13,558 nt of DNA from positions 1 to 13,558 of the forward strand of contig JBMNOI010000103.1 of the NCBI GenBank assembly GCA_050942995.1, written 5' to 3'. Positions 5,912 to 13,558 of the stretch are shown here, piece after piece. The notes below the pieces were generated by a model that was not told the origin of the DNA, ran no database searches, and saw only the letters and a program-made list of their open reading frames with translations. Both the position numbers and the translations under genes were made by a program. Within the stretch, counting starts at the first letter, position 1. The number at the start of each line of letters is the position of its first letter. This stretch comes from JBMNOI01 sp050942995. Its GTDB lineage: Bacteria; Chloroflexota; Anaerolineae; UBA1429.

Positions 5912-6388
5912 ATGGATGATTTGACGACAATACTGGCCGCATGTGGCCTTTATTGCGGTGCTTGCTATCACTATCGCGCCTCATTCCCGCAGGGTGAGTA
6001 CCTGCTTCGGCGGGCTCGAGAGCAGGGACGTGACCCGACAGGATTTACCTGTCAAGGATGCCGTTCCAGCGCGTTGTACATCCACCCGGGATGCTCCCAA
6101 TGCGCCATTCGAGATTGCGCCGATAAGCATGGCGTGGCGCACTGCGGCGCATGCCCTGAATGGCCCTGTGATCGGCTGTGGGCGTTTCAGAATGACGGAC
6201 GTGTGCATCACCTGGATTTGATCGATAATCTACGCGACCTGCACATACGAGGGATCGATGAGTGGCTGGCCGCCCAGAAGCAACGCTGGACTTGTACATG
6301 CGGCTCGCCATTTACCTGGTATGATCCAACATGCCCGGCCTGCGGAATGGCCGTCGACTCGTACGGGTCCGATCCAACGGCAAAGTAA
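5912..6388 (+). CDS. DUF3795 family Cys-rich, probably zinc-binding protein
   Basis: This 158-residue soluble protein has 15 cysteines in ordered clusters. C11-GLY-C15-GA-C18 at the N-terminus is the family signature. It is followed by C47-QG-C50, C61-SQ-C64-AIRD-C69 and C78-GA-C81-PEWP-C86. The last part (C128-T-C130 and C141-PA-C144 around FTWYDPT) looks like an added zinc ribbon beyond the core domain. The clusters suggest bound zinc or possibly an iron-sulfur centre. No biochemical role is established for the family as far as I know. The start is firm, since GGGGAGG ends 6 nt before ATG 5912. The gene has its own promoter and an operator-like palindrome in its leader, so it may be regulated separately from its neighbours. 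Confidence 0.85.
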   Translation: MDDLTTILAACGLYCGACYHYRASFPQGEYLLRRAREQGRDPTGFTCQGCRSSALYIHPGCSQCAIRDCADKHGVAHCGACPEWPCDRLWAFQNDGRVHHLDLIDNLRDLHIRGIDEWLAAQKQRWTCTCGSPFTWYDPTCPACGMAVDSYGSDPTAK

Positions 6389-6432
6389 CTCCCTCTGAAA
6401 TCGATAATCGTAGCCTGTTGGCCGTGTTTTAC

Positions 6433-6461
6433 TTGCGCGACGACTCTCTTTTACGTATAGT
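6433..6461 (+). promoter_or_regulatory. Possible promoter for the large hybrid kinase
   Basis: TTGCGC (6433-6438), a 17-bp spacer and TATAGT (6456-6461), with a start near 6468 and a leader of about 140 nt. The -10 is good and the -35 only moderate (three of six). The remainder of 6389-6605 holds no gene that I can support. Confidence 0.4.
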
Positions 6462-6605
6462 AGCCGCGCATGCGTTTGTTTCTGGTGGACCATATCTTTA
6501 TATCTATTCTGATCTGATACCTCAGCTATCGTGCATCTCTGCTCCCGGGGATGCGCTGAAGGAACGAGACCTCACTATGCCCGAGCCGTTCAGGAGGCGC
6601 AGCGG

Positions 6606-9600
6606 ATGTATTGCGACGATCCTTTCGCTCAGCAGTTGTTAGACGAGATCGCCCACTTGCGCGAGCGTGTCATCGAACTGGAGGCTGCTACCGCTCATTA
6701 CCGTCACGAGGCCGAGGCCCTGGCCCATAGCGAGCGCCACTATCGTATGCTGGTGCAGAATGTCAGCGATATCATCTTTACCGTCGATACACGGGGCATC
6801 ATCACCTCGGTAAGCCCTGCGATCACGCCGATTACCGGATGGCGCCCCGAAGAATGGATCGGCCGTCCCCTCCTGGATGCCATCCATCCCGACTATCACG
6901 CCGTCACCCGGGATAAACTGGCCCGTTGCCTCCAGAGAGAGAGCCTGCCCATCACCCGCGTACGCATTATCTGCCGCTCGGGCGAATACTGCATGCTCGA
7001 AGTGCGCATTGTGGCCCAGATGAAGGGAGATCGCGCGATAGGGATCGTCGGCGTCGCCCGTGACATCACCCAGAAGGAAAAGGCCGAGGCGACATTGCGC
7101 GAAAAGTCACGCCAGATGGGCCAACTGCTCACCAGCGCGCGACACCTGACCGCCAGCCTAGATGTCAAAGAGGTGCTGATCCGTATTGCGGTAGAGGCGC
7201 GCACCATCCTCAATGCCTACGAGGCCTCGATCTACCTCATCGAAGCCGACGGGCTAACCCTCACCCCCATGGTGGCGATCGACCCTCCTCATGAAGAGAT
7301 ATTGCTGGCCACTCCGCTGGATGTCCGGCACAGCCTGACCGGGCAGGCCGTCATCACCCGCCGGGGCGTCATATGCAACGACACCACCACCAGCGATATA
7401 AACTATCATGTGCCCGGAACGCCCTACGTAGAGGATGAGCGTGTTCTGGCCGTCCCCCTGATCGTGGATGATGAGGTTCTGGGCGCCCTCTGTCTGAATC
7501 GTACCGGGCCGATCTTTCGCGATGAGGATCTGGCCCTGGCCGAAACCTTTGCCATCTATGCCGCCATCGCCCTCCAGAACGCCCGGCTGTATCGGGCTCT
7601 CGAAAGCGAGATCGAGACGAGATGCCGCACCCAGGAAGCGTTGCAACAGAGCGAGCGGTTGTACCGGTCGCTGTTCGAGCAAGCCAGCGACGCCATCCTG
7701 CTGGAGACGGTGGATCGCCGCATCATCGACGCGAATCAAAAAGCCTGCAATCTGCTGGGGTACACACACGAAGAGCTGCTCAGCCTGTCCGTATCGGATA
7801 TCGTCCCCCCCGAATCACAGGAATTGGTCGATGAGGCCATGCAGACCCAACCCGGTGAACAGCCGGCCCCGTTGATCGAAGGGTACAACGTGCACAAGGA
7901 CGGCACGCTGATCCCCGTGGAGACCAGCATCTCCTGGGTGGACAACGATGAGCAGAACCTTATCCTGGCCATCGTTCGCGATATCACCGAACGCAAGCTC
8001 ACCGAGGAGGCTCTGCGGCGGCGCACCGAGCAGCTCGAGGCTCTGCGCCGTATCAGGCTGGAGATGACGAATCAACTGGATCCGTCTGCTTTGCTTCGCC
8101 TCATCGTCTCGTACGCCGTCAAATTGCTCGATAAAGAGATAGGCGGCCTGTACCTCTATCGCCCGGAGCGCGATCTGCTGGAATGGGCGCTGTACGTGGG
8201 CCATATGCGGGCCCCCATCGGCACGACACTGTGTCGAGGGGAAGGGCTGGCCGGACAGGTATGGGAATATGGCCGGCCCATCGCCGTAAACGATTATCAT
8301 CGGTGGGAAGGCCGGGTATCAAAGATGCTGCGTTATTCCCCCCCCTCTGTCGTGGGCGCGCCTGTGCGCTGGGGTGACGAGTTCCTCGGCGTGATCACCG
8401 TGAGCGACGAGAACCCGGGTGCCTTTTCCCAGTACGACGCCGAATTATTGAGTCTGTTTGCCGCTCAGGCAGCCGTGGCGATCAAAAATGCCCGCCTGTT
8501 CGAGGAAACTCAGCAGCAGTCGCGCCGCCTGTCTCAGGCGTTGATCGTCAGTGAAGCGTTGCACCACGCCCTGGATATCGACGAGGTGCTGGAGCAAGTC
8601 ACCCGGGGAGCCGCCTCGCTGGGATTTGCGCGAGCCGCCATCAACATTCGTGAGCCCGACGGCTCGACGGCCCGGGTCCGTGCAACCCATGGTCTCTCGG
8701 AGGAGGAGCGCCAGATTCTGACAAAGGCCCCTCTGCGCTGGGCCGATTTCGAAACGCTGATGCAGGAGCGCTTTCTCGTCAGTCGTTCCTACCTCATCCG
8801 CCAGGACGAGGTCGATTGGGATCAACTCTTTGACGGAGCAACAATCCCGGCGCGCACCGAGAACCGTGGGCCGGGCTACTGGGCTCCTTACGATGCCCTC
8901 ATGGTGCCCCTTTGGGGCAGTCAGGGGCAGATCATCGGCCTGCTTTCCGTCGATGAACCTCTCGACGGTCTTTTGCCCGGGCTGGGGGTCATTCAGACCC
9001 TGGAGACTTTTGCCAATCAGGCGGCCCTGGCCATAGAGAACGCCCGTCTCTACCGTGAGGCCCGGCGAGAGATCGCCGAACGCCGTCGGGCCGAGGATGC
9101 CCTGCGCGAGAGCGAGGAAAAGTATCGTACGCTGGTAGAGGGCGCCGCACAGCCCATTCTGACATTGAGCTGCGACGGTGTATTGCTCTATGTCAACAGC
9201 GTCGCCGCACGTATTCTGGGCATCCCCCCCGAGGAGATCATCGGTCGGAGTATATCCGAGGTGCGTCCGGGGAGTCAGACGGCCTCGGCCGTCAAAATCT
9301 TGCAACGCATCGCCGCATCGGGAGAATCGCAGACCTTTGAGTATGAAGTCACCGTCGACGGGCAGATCATGTGGTTCCAGGCGCACGGCCATCCCCTGCG
9401 CAACAATGAGGGCGAGATCGTCGCCATCCTCGTCATCGCCATGGATATCAGCGAACAGCGCCGTCTGGAAGAACGCCTGCGTCAGGCTGAAAAGATGGAG
9501 GCCATCGGTCGCCTGGCCGGTGGCGTGGCGCACGAGTTCAACAACCTGCTTATCGTCATCAACGGCTATAGCGAATTCCTCCTCGACGCCCTGCCTCAGG

Positions 9601-10622
9601 ATAGTTCGATGAGGCAGGAAGCGCGCGAAATCCAGCGGGCCGGGGAACAGGCGGCCGCCCTGACGCGCCAGTTACTGGCCTTTAGCCGACGACAGATGTT
9701 GCGCCTGCGCACATTGAACCTGAACGATGTGGTCAAAGGGCTGACCCAGATTCTGGGGCACGTTGTCGGCGAGGATGTGACGCTGAGCCTATCGCTGGCG
9801 CCGGACCTGGGCAGTGTTCGAGCCGATCCGGGGCAGATCGAACAGGTCATCATCACCCTGGCCACCAACGCCCGCGACGCCATGCTGGCCGGCGGCGTTC
9901 TCAGCATACGCACGGAAAATGTAACAGCGGACACAAGATCCGATCGGGCCGGAACCGGCATCGAGGCGGGGCATTATATCCTGCTGTCCGTGGGCGATAC
10001 GGGCCATGGCATTCCCGACGAGGTGCGTGAGCACCTCTTCGAGCCATTCTTCACCACCAAAGAAGTAGGACAGGGCACCGGTCTCGGTCTGGCGTCGGTA
10101 TACGGCATCGTCCGCCAGTTGGGCGGCACAATCCAGGTCGAGAGCCGGCTGGGCGAGGGCAGCGTGTTCCAAATCTATCTGCCACGTACGGATATCGTCG
10201 ATGATCTCGACATGTCTACCCGGCACAAACGGGCGAACACGCAAACCATTCTGGTCGTAGAGGACGACGGGGCCGTACGCCGGCTGACGGCGCGGATGCT
10301 GGATGCTCTGGGGTATCAGGTGCTCGACGCGCCGGGCGCATCGGCCGCCCTGGATCTGTTGCGCGATCACGAAATCGATCTGGTGCTCACCGACATCGTG
10401 ATGCCCGAAACGAGCGGACAGGTGTTCGTCGACCGGTTACGCCGACTTTGTCCCAACGTGGATGTGATCTATATGTCAGGGTATAGTGAAGAGGCGCTAA
10501 AGCACCACGGGTTACTGACGCCGGGAATCCATCTGATACAAAAGCCGTTCAATCAGGGGCAGCTTGCCGATATCGTCAGCCGGGTTCTCGGGCAAAACAA
10601 GGATAGCCCCGCGGCCGGCTGA
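6606..10622 (+). CDS. Soluble hybrid histidine kinase, PAS-GAF-PAS-GAF-GAF-PAS-HisKA-HATPase-REC
   Basis: This 1338-residue protein has no membrane helix, so it should sense in the cytoplasm. Approximate order: coiled coil 10-43, PAS1 44-160, GAF1 178-327, PAS2 351-465, GAF2 488-630, GAF3 655-815, PAS3 837-953, HisKA with the phospho-accepting His976 (GGVAHEFNNLL), and the ATP-binding domain. That domain shows N1088 (TLATNARDAM), DTGHG (from D1131), LFEPFFTTK and GQGTGLGL (1155-1162). The C-terminal receiver has acidic residues 1219-1221, Asp1263 (LVLTD) and Lys1313. PAS and GAF domains usually bind small ligands or cofactors, but no ligand can be assigned. The start at 6606 is set by AGGAGG 8 nt upstream; an earlier in-frame ATG at 6531 lacks this. 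No HPt domain or partner regulator is nearby. Confidence 0.93.
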   Translation: MYCDDPFAQQLLDEIAHLRERVIELEAATAHYRHEAEALAHSERHYRMLVQNVSDIIFTVDTRGIITSVSPAITPITGWRPEEWIGRPLLDAIHPDYHAVTRDKLARCLQRESLPITRVRIICRSGEYCMLEVRIVAQMKGDRAIGIVGVARDITQKEKAEATLREKSRQMGQLLTSARHLTASLDVKEVLIRIAVEARTILNAYEASIYLIEADGLTLTPMVAIDPPHEEILLATPLDVRHSLTGQAVITRRGVICNDTTTSDINYHVPGTPYVEDERVLAVPLIVDDEVLGALCLNRTGPIFRDEDLALAETFAIYAAIALQNARLYRALESEIETRCRTQEALQQSERLYRSLFEQASDAILLETVDRRIIDANQKACNLLGYTHEELLSLSVSDIVPPESQELVDEAMQTQPGEQPAPLIEGYNVHKDGTLIPVETSISWVDNDEQNLILAIVRDITERKLTEEALRRRTEQLEALRRIRLEMTNQLDPSALLRLIVSYAVKLLDKEIGGLYLYRPERDLLEWALYVGHMRAPIGTTLCRGEGLAGQVWEYGRPIAVNDYHRWEGRVSKMLRYSPPSVVGAPVRWGDEFLGVITVSDENPGAFSQYDAELLSLFAAQAAVAIKNARLFEETQQQSRRLSQALIVSEALHHALDIDEVLEQVTRGAASLGFARAAINIREPDGSTARVRATHGLSEEERQILTKAPLRWADFETLMQERFLVSRSYLIRQDEVDWDQLFDGATIPARTENRGPGYWAPYDALMVPLWGSQGQIIGLLSVDEPLDGLLPGLGVIQTLETFANQAALAIENARLYREARREIAERRRAEDALRESEEKYRTLVEGAAQPILTLSCDGVLLYVNSVAARILGIPPEEIIGRSISEVRPGSQTASAVKILQRIAASGESQTFEYEVTVDGQIMWFQAHGHPLRNNEGEIVAILVIAMDISEQRRLEERLRQAEKMEAIGRLAGGVAHEFNNLLIVINGYSEFLLDALPQDSSMRQEAREIQRAGEQAAALTRQLLAFSRRQMLRLRTLNLNDVVKGLTQILGHVVGEDVTLSLSLAPDLGSVRADPGQIEQVIITLATNARDAMLAGGVLSIRTENVTADTRSDRAGTGIEAGHYILLSVGDTGHGIPDEVREHLFEPFFTTKEVGQGTGLGLASVYGIVRQLGGTIQVESRLGEGSVFQIYLPRTDIVDDLDMSTRHKRANTQTILVVEDDGAVRRLTARMLDALGYQVLDAPGASAALDLLRDHEIDLVLTDIVMPETSGQVFVDRLRRLCPNVDVIYMSGYSEEALKHHGLLTPGIHLIQKPFNQGQLADIVSRVLGQNKDSPAAG

Positions 10623-10627
10623 CCGGT

Positions 10628-10655
10628 TTGCGCTTCTGACAGAGTAACGTAGAAT
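10628..10655 (+). promoter_or_regulatory. Possible promoter for the URO-D-fold gene
   Basis: TTGCGC (10628-10633), a 16-bp spacer and TAGAAT (10650-10655), starting just after the kinase stop codon. The -35 hexamer is the same as that proposed for the kinase gene. The gap is only 78 bp, so read-through from the kinase gene is also possible. Confidence 0.4.
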
Positions 10656-10700
10656 AAGATCCGCCTGATATCAAACCAGACAGGGGAGGCAGACGGGACT

Positions 10701-11720
10701 ATGAACAGCCTGCAACGATTTCAACATGCCCTGCGCGGAGAGCCCGTGGATCATGTCCCGGTGTTCCCGTTGCTGATGTTCTTTGCGTCGAACCGCGCAG
10801 GGATATCTTTTCGGCAATTCGCCACCGACGGTCACGCCCTGGCCGAGGCGCAGCTCCTGATGCGCGAGCGCTATCCACTGGACGCGCTGACCGTTTGTTC
10901 CGATGCGTTCCGCGTACCGGCCGATCTGGGTGGCGAAATGGCCTATCCTGAGGACAAGACGCCTTTTCTGGTGCAACCCATCATCCGCACGCGCAGCGAC
11001 CTCGCCCGCCTGGGCCGCCCCGATCCCACTGCCCCCGGCAGTCGTATGGCCGATCGAGTAAAGGCCATCGCCGAGCTATACCGCGCCGTCGGTCAAGAGT
11101 GCCCGGTGCTCGGCTGGGTCGATATGCCCTTTGCCGAATCTTGCTCGCTGGTAGGTGTCAGCGAGTTCATGTTGCTGTTGCATGATGATCCGGTTCTGGC
11201 GCACGAAATACTGGACACCGTCACCCAGATCGAGATCGACTTTGCCCTGGCTCAACTCGAGGCCGGTGCCATCATGATCGGCGCGGGAGACGCCGCTACG
11301 TCGCTCATTTCACCTCCCGCCTATCGGGAGTTCGCGCTGCCCTACGAGCAACGTGTCATCGAAGCCATTCATGCCGCGGGAGGGCTGGTCAAGTTACACA
11401 TCTGCGGGAACACAACGCGTTCGCTCGAGGACATGGTGCATTCGGGAGCCGACCTTTACAATGTAGACCATATGGTCCCCTTTGAACGGGCCTGCCAGGT
11501 CTATGGCGCAGCGGATGCTTGCTTCAAAGGAAATCTGGATCCGGTGGGGGATATGATGGAGGCCACGCCGGAACAGTGCCAGCAGGCCGCGCTGGAGAGA
11601 ATCCGTCGTGCCGAGGGACTACGCTTTATGCTCAGCGCCGGATGTGAGATTCCCGCCGCCGTATCAGACGAGGTCATGCTGGCGTTCTGCCGGGCGCCGG
11701 AAGTGTATGCCGCCGGATAA
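10701..11720 (+). CDS. URO-D-fold protein, MtaA/CmuA-like cobamide methyltransferase
   Basis: This 339-residue cytoplasmic protein has the uroporphyrinogen decarboxylase TIM-barrel fold. RFQHALRGEPVDHVPVFP (6-23) opens the domain. KLHICGNT (231-238) supplies His233 and Cys235, and SAGCEIP (312-318) supplies Cys315. A His-X-Cys pair and a Cys about 80 residues later are the zinc ligands of MtaA/MtbA/CmuA-type methyltransferases, which move a methyl group from a corrinoid protein to a thiol such as coenzyme M. The Arg-rich N-terminal substrate motif of true HemE is not seen, so heme synthesis is unlikely. No corrinoid protein gene is in the window, so substrate and acceptor are unknown. GGGGAGG lies 11 nt before ATG 10701, and a strong terminator follows the gene. 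Confidence 0.85.
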   Translation: MNSLQRFQHALRGEPVDHVPVFPLLMFFASNRAGISFRQFATDGHALAEAQLLMRERYPLDALTVCSDAFRVPADLGGEMAYPEDKTPFLVQPIIRTRSDLARLGRPDPTAPGSRMADRVKAIAELYRAVGQECPVLGWVDMPFAESCSLVGVSEFMLLLHDDPVLAHEILDTVTQIEIDFALAQLEAGAIMIGAGDAATSLISPPAYREFALPYEQRVIEAIHAAGGLVKLHICGNTTRSLEDMVHSGADLYNVDHMVPFERACQVYGAADACFKGNLDPVGDMMEATPEQCQQAALERIRRAEGLRFMLSAGCEIPAAVSDEVMLAFCRAPEVYAAG

Positions 11721-11747
11721 GCACATCCATAACGGTTCGATCATGGG

Positions 11748-11787
11748 GCAGATCGACGCATAGAACCGCGTCGATCTGCTTTATTTA
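11748..11787 (+). terminator. Terminator after the URO-D-fold gene
   Basis: GCAGATCGACGC (11748-11759) and GCGTCGATCTGC (11768-11779) form a perfect 12-bp stem with an 8-nt loop, followed by TTTATTTA. It separates two converging genes. On the minus strand the stem is followed by CCCC, so it is less likely to stop the second kinase transcript. Confidence 0.88.
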
Positions 11788-11826
11788 TCGGATGGCGATC
11801 GGGGCTCTGCGCGGCCGGGCGACGGC

Positions 11827-13558
11827 TCATTCGCCGTTTCGAGCCGATACCCTCTCATAGTGGGTATCCAGCGTCTGCCTGACGGTTACGGCCAGTTCGG
11901 CCGGGGCAAAGGGCTTGTTCAGCGTTTGGAGCGCCTCCTGAGCGCCGACCCCGTGTCGGCTGATGATGTTGCGGTCATACCCCGTCATATACAGAACGGC
12001 CATGTCGGGTTGTTGCCGGGTTGCGGCCTCGACCAGATCGGGGCCACTCATCTCCGGCATCACCACATCGGTGAGCAACAGATGCACCGGCTCGGGATGT
12101 CTGTTCAGTATCTCCATGGCCTCAACACCCCCGGCACATTCGATCACCGTGTAACCCCACTGGCGTAGCATGCGCCCCGCCACGGATAGCACCTGCTCCT
12201 GGTCCTCCACCAGCAAAATCGTCTCGGTTCCGCCGGGGAGCTCTTCATCCGCTTGCGTTTCGACCCGATCGGGTAGATCCTGAGCGCATGGCAGATAGAC
12301 GGTAAAACGCGAGCCTTGTTGCGGCGTCATATCCACCTCCACGGCGCCGTTCGACTGGCGCACAATGCCATGAACCATCGCCAGGCCCAATCCCGTCCCC
12401 TGCCCCACCCCCTTGGTGGTAAAAAAGGGCTCGAATATGTGTTGCCTGACCTCCGGGGGCATACCGCAGCCGGTGTCGCGTACCGAAAGCGCCACATAAG
12501 GGCCCGCTGCAACGCCAAGATCGGACGCTCTCGATTCGTCCAGATCTACATGGGCCGCGCCAATAGTGAGCACCCCTCCGGTAGGCATGGCATCACGGGC
12601 GTTGGTGGCCAGGTTGATCATCACCTGCTCGATACAGGTCGGATCGGCCTGTACCATCTTGATCCCGTCAGCGAGTTCCAGCTCGATGGTCACATCTTCC
12701 CCGATAAAACGCTCCAGGATGCGCACCAGATCGCGAACGACAACATCCACATCCACCGCCTGTATCTGCAGATCTTGCTGACGACTAAAGGCCAGCAATT
12801 GCGCCGTCAGTTCGGCTGCCCGCAATCCGGCGCGGCGGATCGCCTCCGCATCATGATAAACGGGGCCATCGGGATCTACCGCGTCAGAGATATATCGGCT
12901 GTACCCGTTGATAACCATGAGCAGATTATTGAACTCGTGGGCGATGCCCCCGGCCAGTTGTCCGATCGCCTCGAGTTTTTGTGCGTGTCGCAAGCGTTCC
13001 TCGACACGGCGTCGCCCGGTGATATCGGTAATCAGGATCATCCGCCCCGAGAGACGCCCCTTTTTACCGTAAAGAGGTTGCGCGCGCACGATGAACACAC
13101 GGGGCATCCCCTGCCATTCCAGGGCAACCTCTTCCTCCACCGTCATCTGATGTTGAAGGCGGCCGAACACCTCCACATCCAGAACCGGGATATCGGAGAT
13201 GTGCCGACCGATGGCATCAGAGGCAGGACAGGAGAAGAGACGAGCGGCAGCCGGATTCAGATCGATGACATATCCCTGCAGGTCCAGCACCACCAGCGCC
13301 TCGGCCATATTCTCCACCACCGCAGCGCGGGCGATGGGCACCATATCCAGCAGGCCGTGCCGGAACAACGCCAAGGCCATAAAAATGGCCGTCGCCGTAA
13401 ATGCGACCGGCGTCAGATCGAGGCGTACCGCCGTCTGGGCGTCGAAAATGTAAAAGATGTTTCCGGCCCAGGGAGGTATAATGGCGATCAGGAGGGGGAG
13501 GATCTGCCCGCGATACAGTTCGGGCGAACGACGCATATATCGCAGGAGAAAAACGACC
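11827..13558 (-). CDS. Membrane hybrid histidine kinase (7TM-type sensor-PAS-HisKA-HATPase-REC), 5' end cut by window edge
   Basis: The frame stays open to the right edge, with codons for VVFLLRY before the first Met at 13536, so the start lies outside. Numbering from that Met, residues 10-29 and 41-58 are hydrophobic and match the last helices of the histidine kinase N-terminal 7TM region, ending in FRHGLLDMVPIAR. A PAS domain covers about 70-178. HisKA has His200 (GGIAHEFNNLL). The ATP-binding domain has N312, DTGCG (from D354), IFEPFFTTK and GQGTGLGL (378-385). The receiver has Asp490 (LLLTD) and Lys541 (NKPF). The core closely resembles that of the large kinase at 6606-10622, so they are paralogs. 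It converges on the URO-D-fold gene. No output regulator is adjacent in view. Confidence 0.92.
   Translation of the reverse strand, partial: VVFLLRYMRRSPELYRGQILPLLIAIIPPWAGNIFYIFDAQTAVRLDLTPVAFTATAIFMALALFRHGLLDMVPIARAAVVENMAEALVVLDLQGYVIDLNPAAARLFSCPASDAIGRHISDIPVLDVEVFGRLQHQMTVEEEVALEWQGMPRVFIVRAQPLYGKKGRLSGRMILITDITGRRRVEERLRHAQKLEAIGQLAGGIAHEFNNLLMVINGYSRYISDAVDPDGPVYHDAEAIRRAGLRAAELTAQLLAFSRQQDLQIQAVDVDVVVRDLVRILERFIGEDVTIELELADGIKMVQADPTCIEQVMINLATNARDAMPTGGVLTIGAAHVDLDESRASDLGVAAGPYVALSVRDTGCGMPPEVRQHIFEPFFTTKGVGQGTGLGLAMVHGIVRQSNGAVEVDMTPQQGSRFTVYLPCAQDLPDRVETQADEELPGGTETILLVEDQEQVLSVAGRMLRQWGYTVIECAGGVEAMEILNRHPEPVHLLLTDVVMPEMSGPDLVEAATRQQPDMAVLYMTGYDRNIISRHGVGAQEALQTLNKPFAPAELAVTVRQTLDTHYERVSARNGE

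Noticed and set aside
1261..6420. ATCGTAGCCTGTTG occurs in two intergenic regions (1261-1274 and 6407-6420)
   Set aside because: One shared 14-mer in a window of this size is close to chance expectation, and the flanks show no further similarity.
8445..9533. A 362-codon minus-strand frame inside the large kinase gene
   Set aside because: The plus strand encodes recognisable GAF and PAS domains through this whole stretch; the antisense frame has low-complexity composition and no SD.

Overview
The window looks like a stretch of chromosome from a GC-rich bacterium, most likely a member of the Chloroflexota. The pointers are an L25/CTC ribosomal protein with a long Glu/Ala tail, hybrid histidine kinases built from PAS and GAF repeats, a kinase with an N-terminal multi-membrane sensor (7TM type) cut by the right edge, a small stand-alone RRM protein, and a MtaA/CmuA-like member of the uroporphyrinogen decarboxylase fold. 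The phylum is an inference from gene style, not a search result. Vegetative -35/-10 promoters with 16-18 bp spacers and good Shine-Dalgarno (SD) sequences can be read before most genes. I see no transposase, CRISPR array, tRNA, rRNA or phage gene.

Left part (1-2162): housekeeping genes. A truncated FtsB/DivIC-like septum protein (minus) and ribosomal protein L25 (plus) diverge from a short region holding two facing promoters. A terminator follows L25. An RRM RNA-binding protein gene (minus) comes next, with a strong promoter about 240 nt upstream of its apparent start, which implies a long structured leader.

Middle part (2163-6388): accessory genes. An MFS exporter (minus) diverges from an aminoglycoside-nucleotidyltransferase-like gene (plus), which is followed by a SAM-dependent methyltransferase (plus). 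Export, nucleotidyl transfer and methylation together resemble a drug-handling cassette, but no substrate can be read from the sequence. The 3' end of the methyltransferase gene holds two overlapping, mutually exclusive perfect hairpins. After it come a doubtful small minus-strand ORF and a Cys-rich DUF3795 protein with its own promoter and an operator-like palindrome.

Right part (6389-13558): signalling. A soluble hybrid histidine kinase of about 1338 residues has the order PAS-GAF-PAS-GAF-GAF-PAS-HisKA-HATPase-REC. It is followed by a URO-D-fold protein carrying the His-X-Cys...Cys zinc motif of cobamide methyltransferases, and then by a perfect 12-bp hairpin terminator. Converging on these is a second hybrid kinase whose membrane sensor runs off the window. 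The kinase cores and REC domains of the two proteins are clearly related. Neither kinase has an HPt domain or a DNA-binding partner in view, so the output of the pathway is unknown.

Nothing here is firmly a new system. The most unusual signals are the overlapping palindromes inside the methyltransferase gene, the long RRM-gene leader with its in-frame upstream extension, and the palindrome before the DUF3795 gene.
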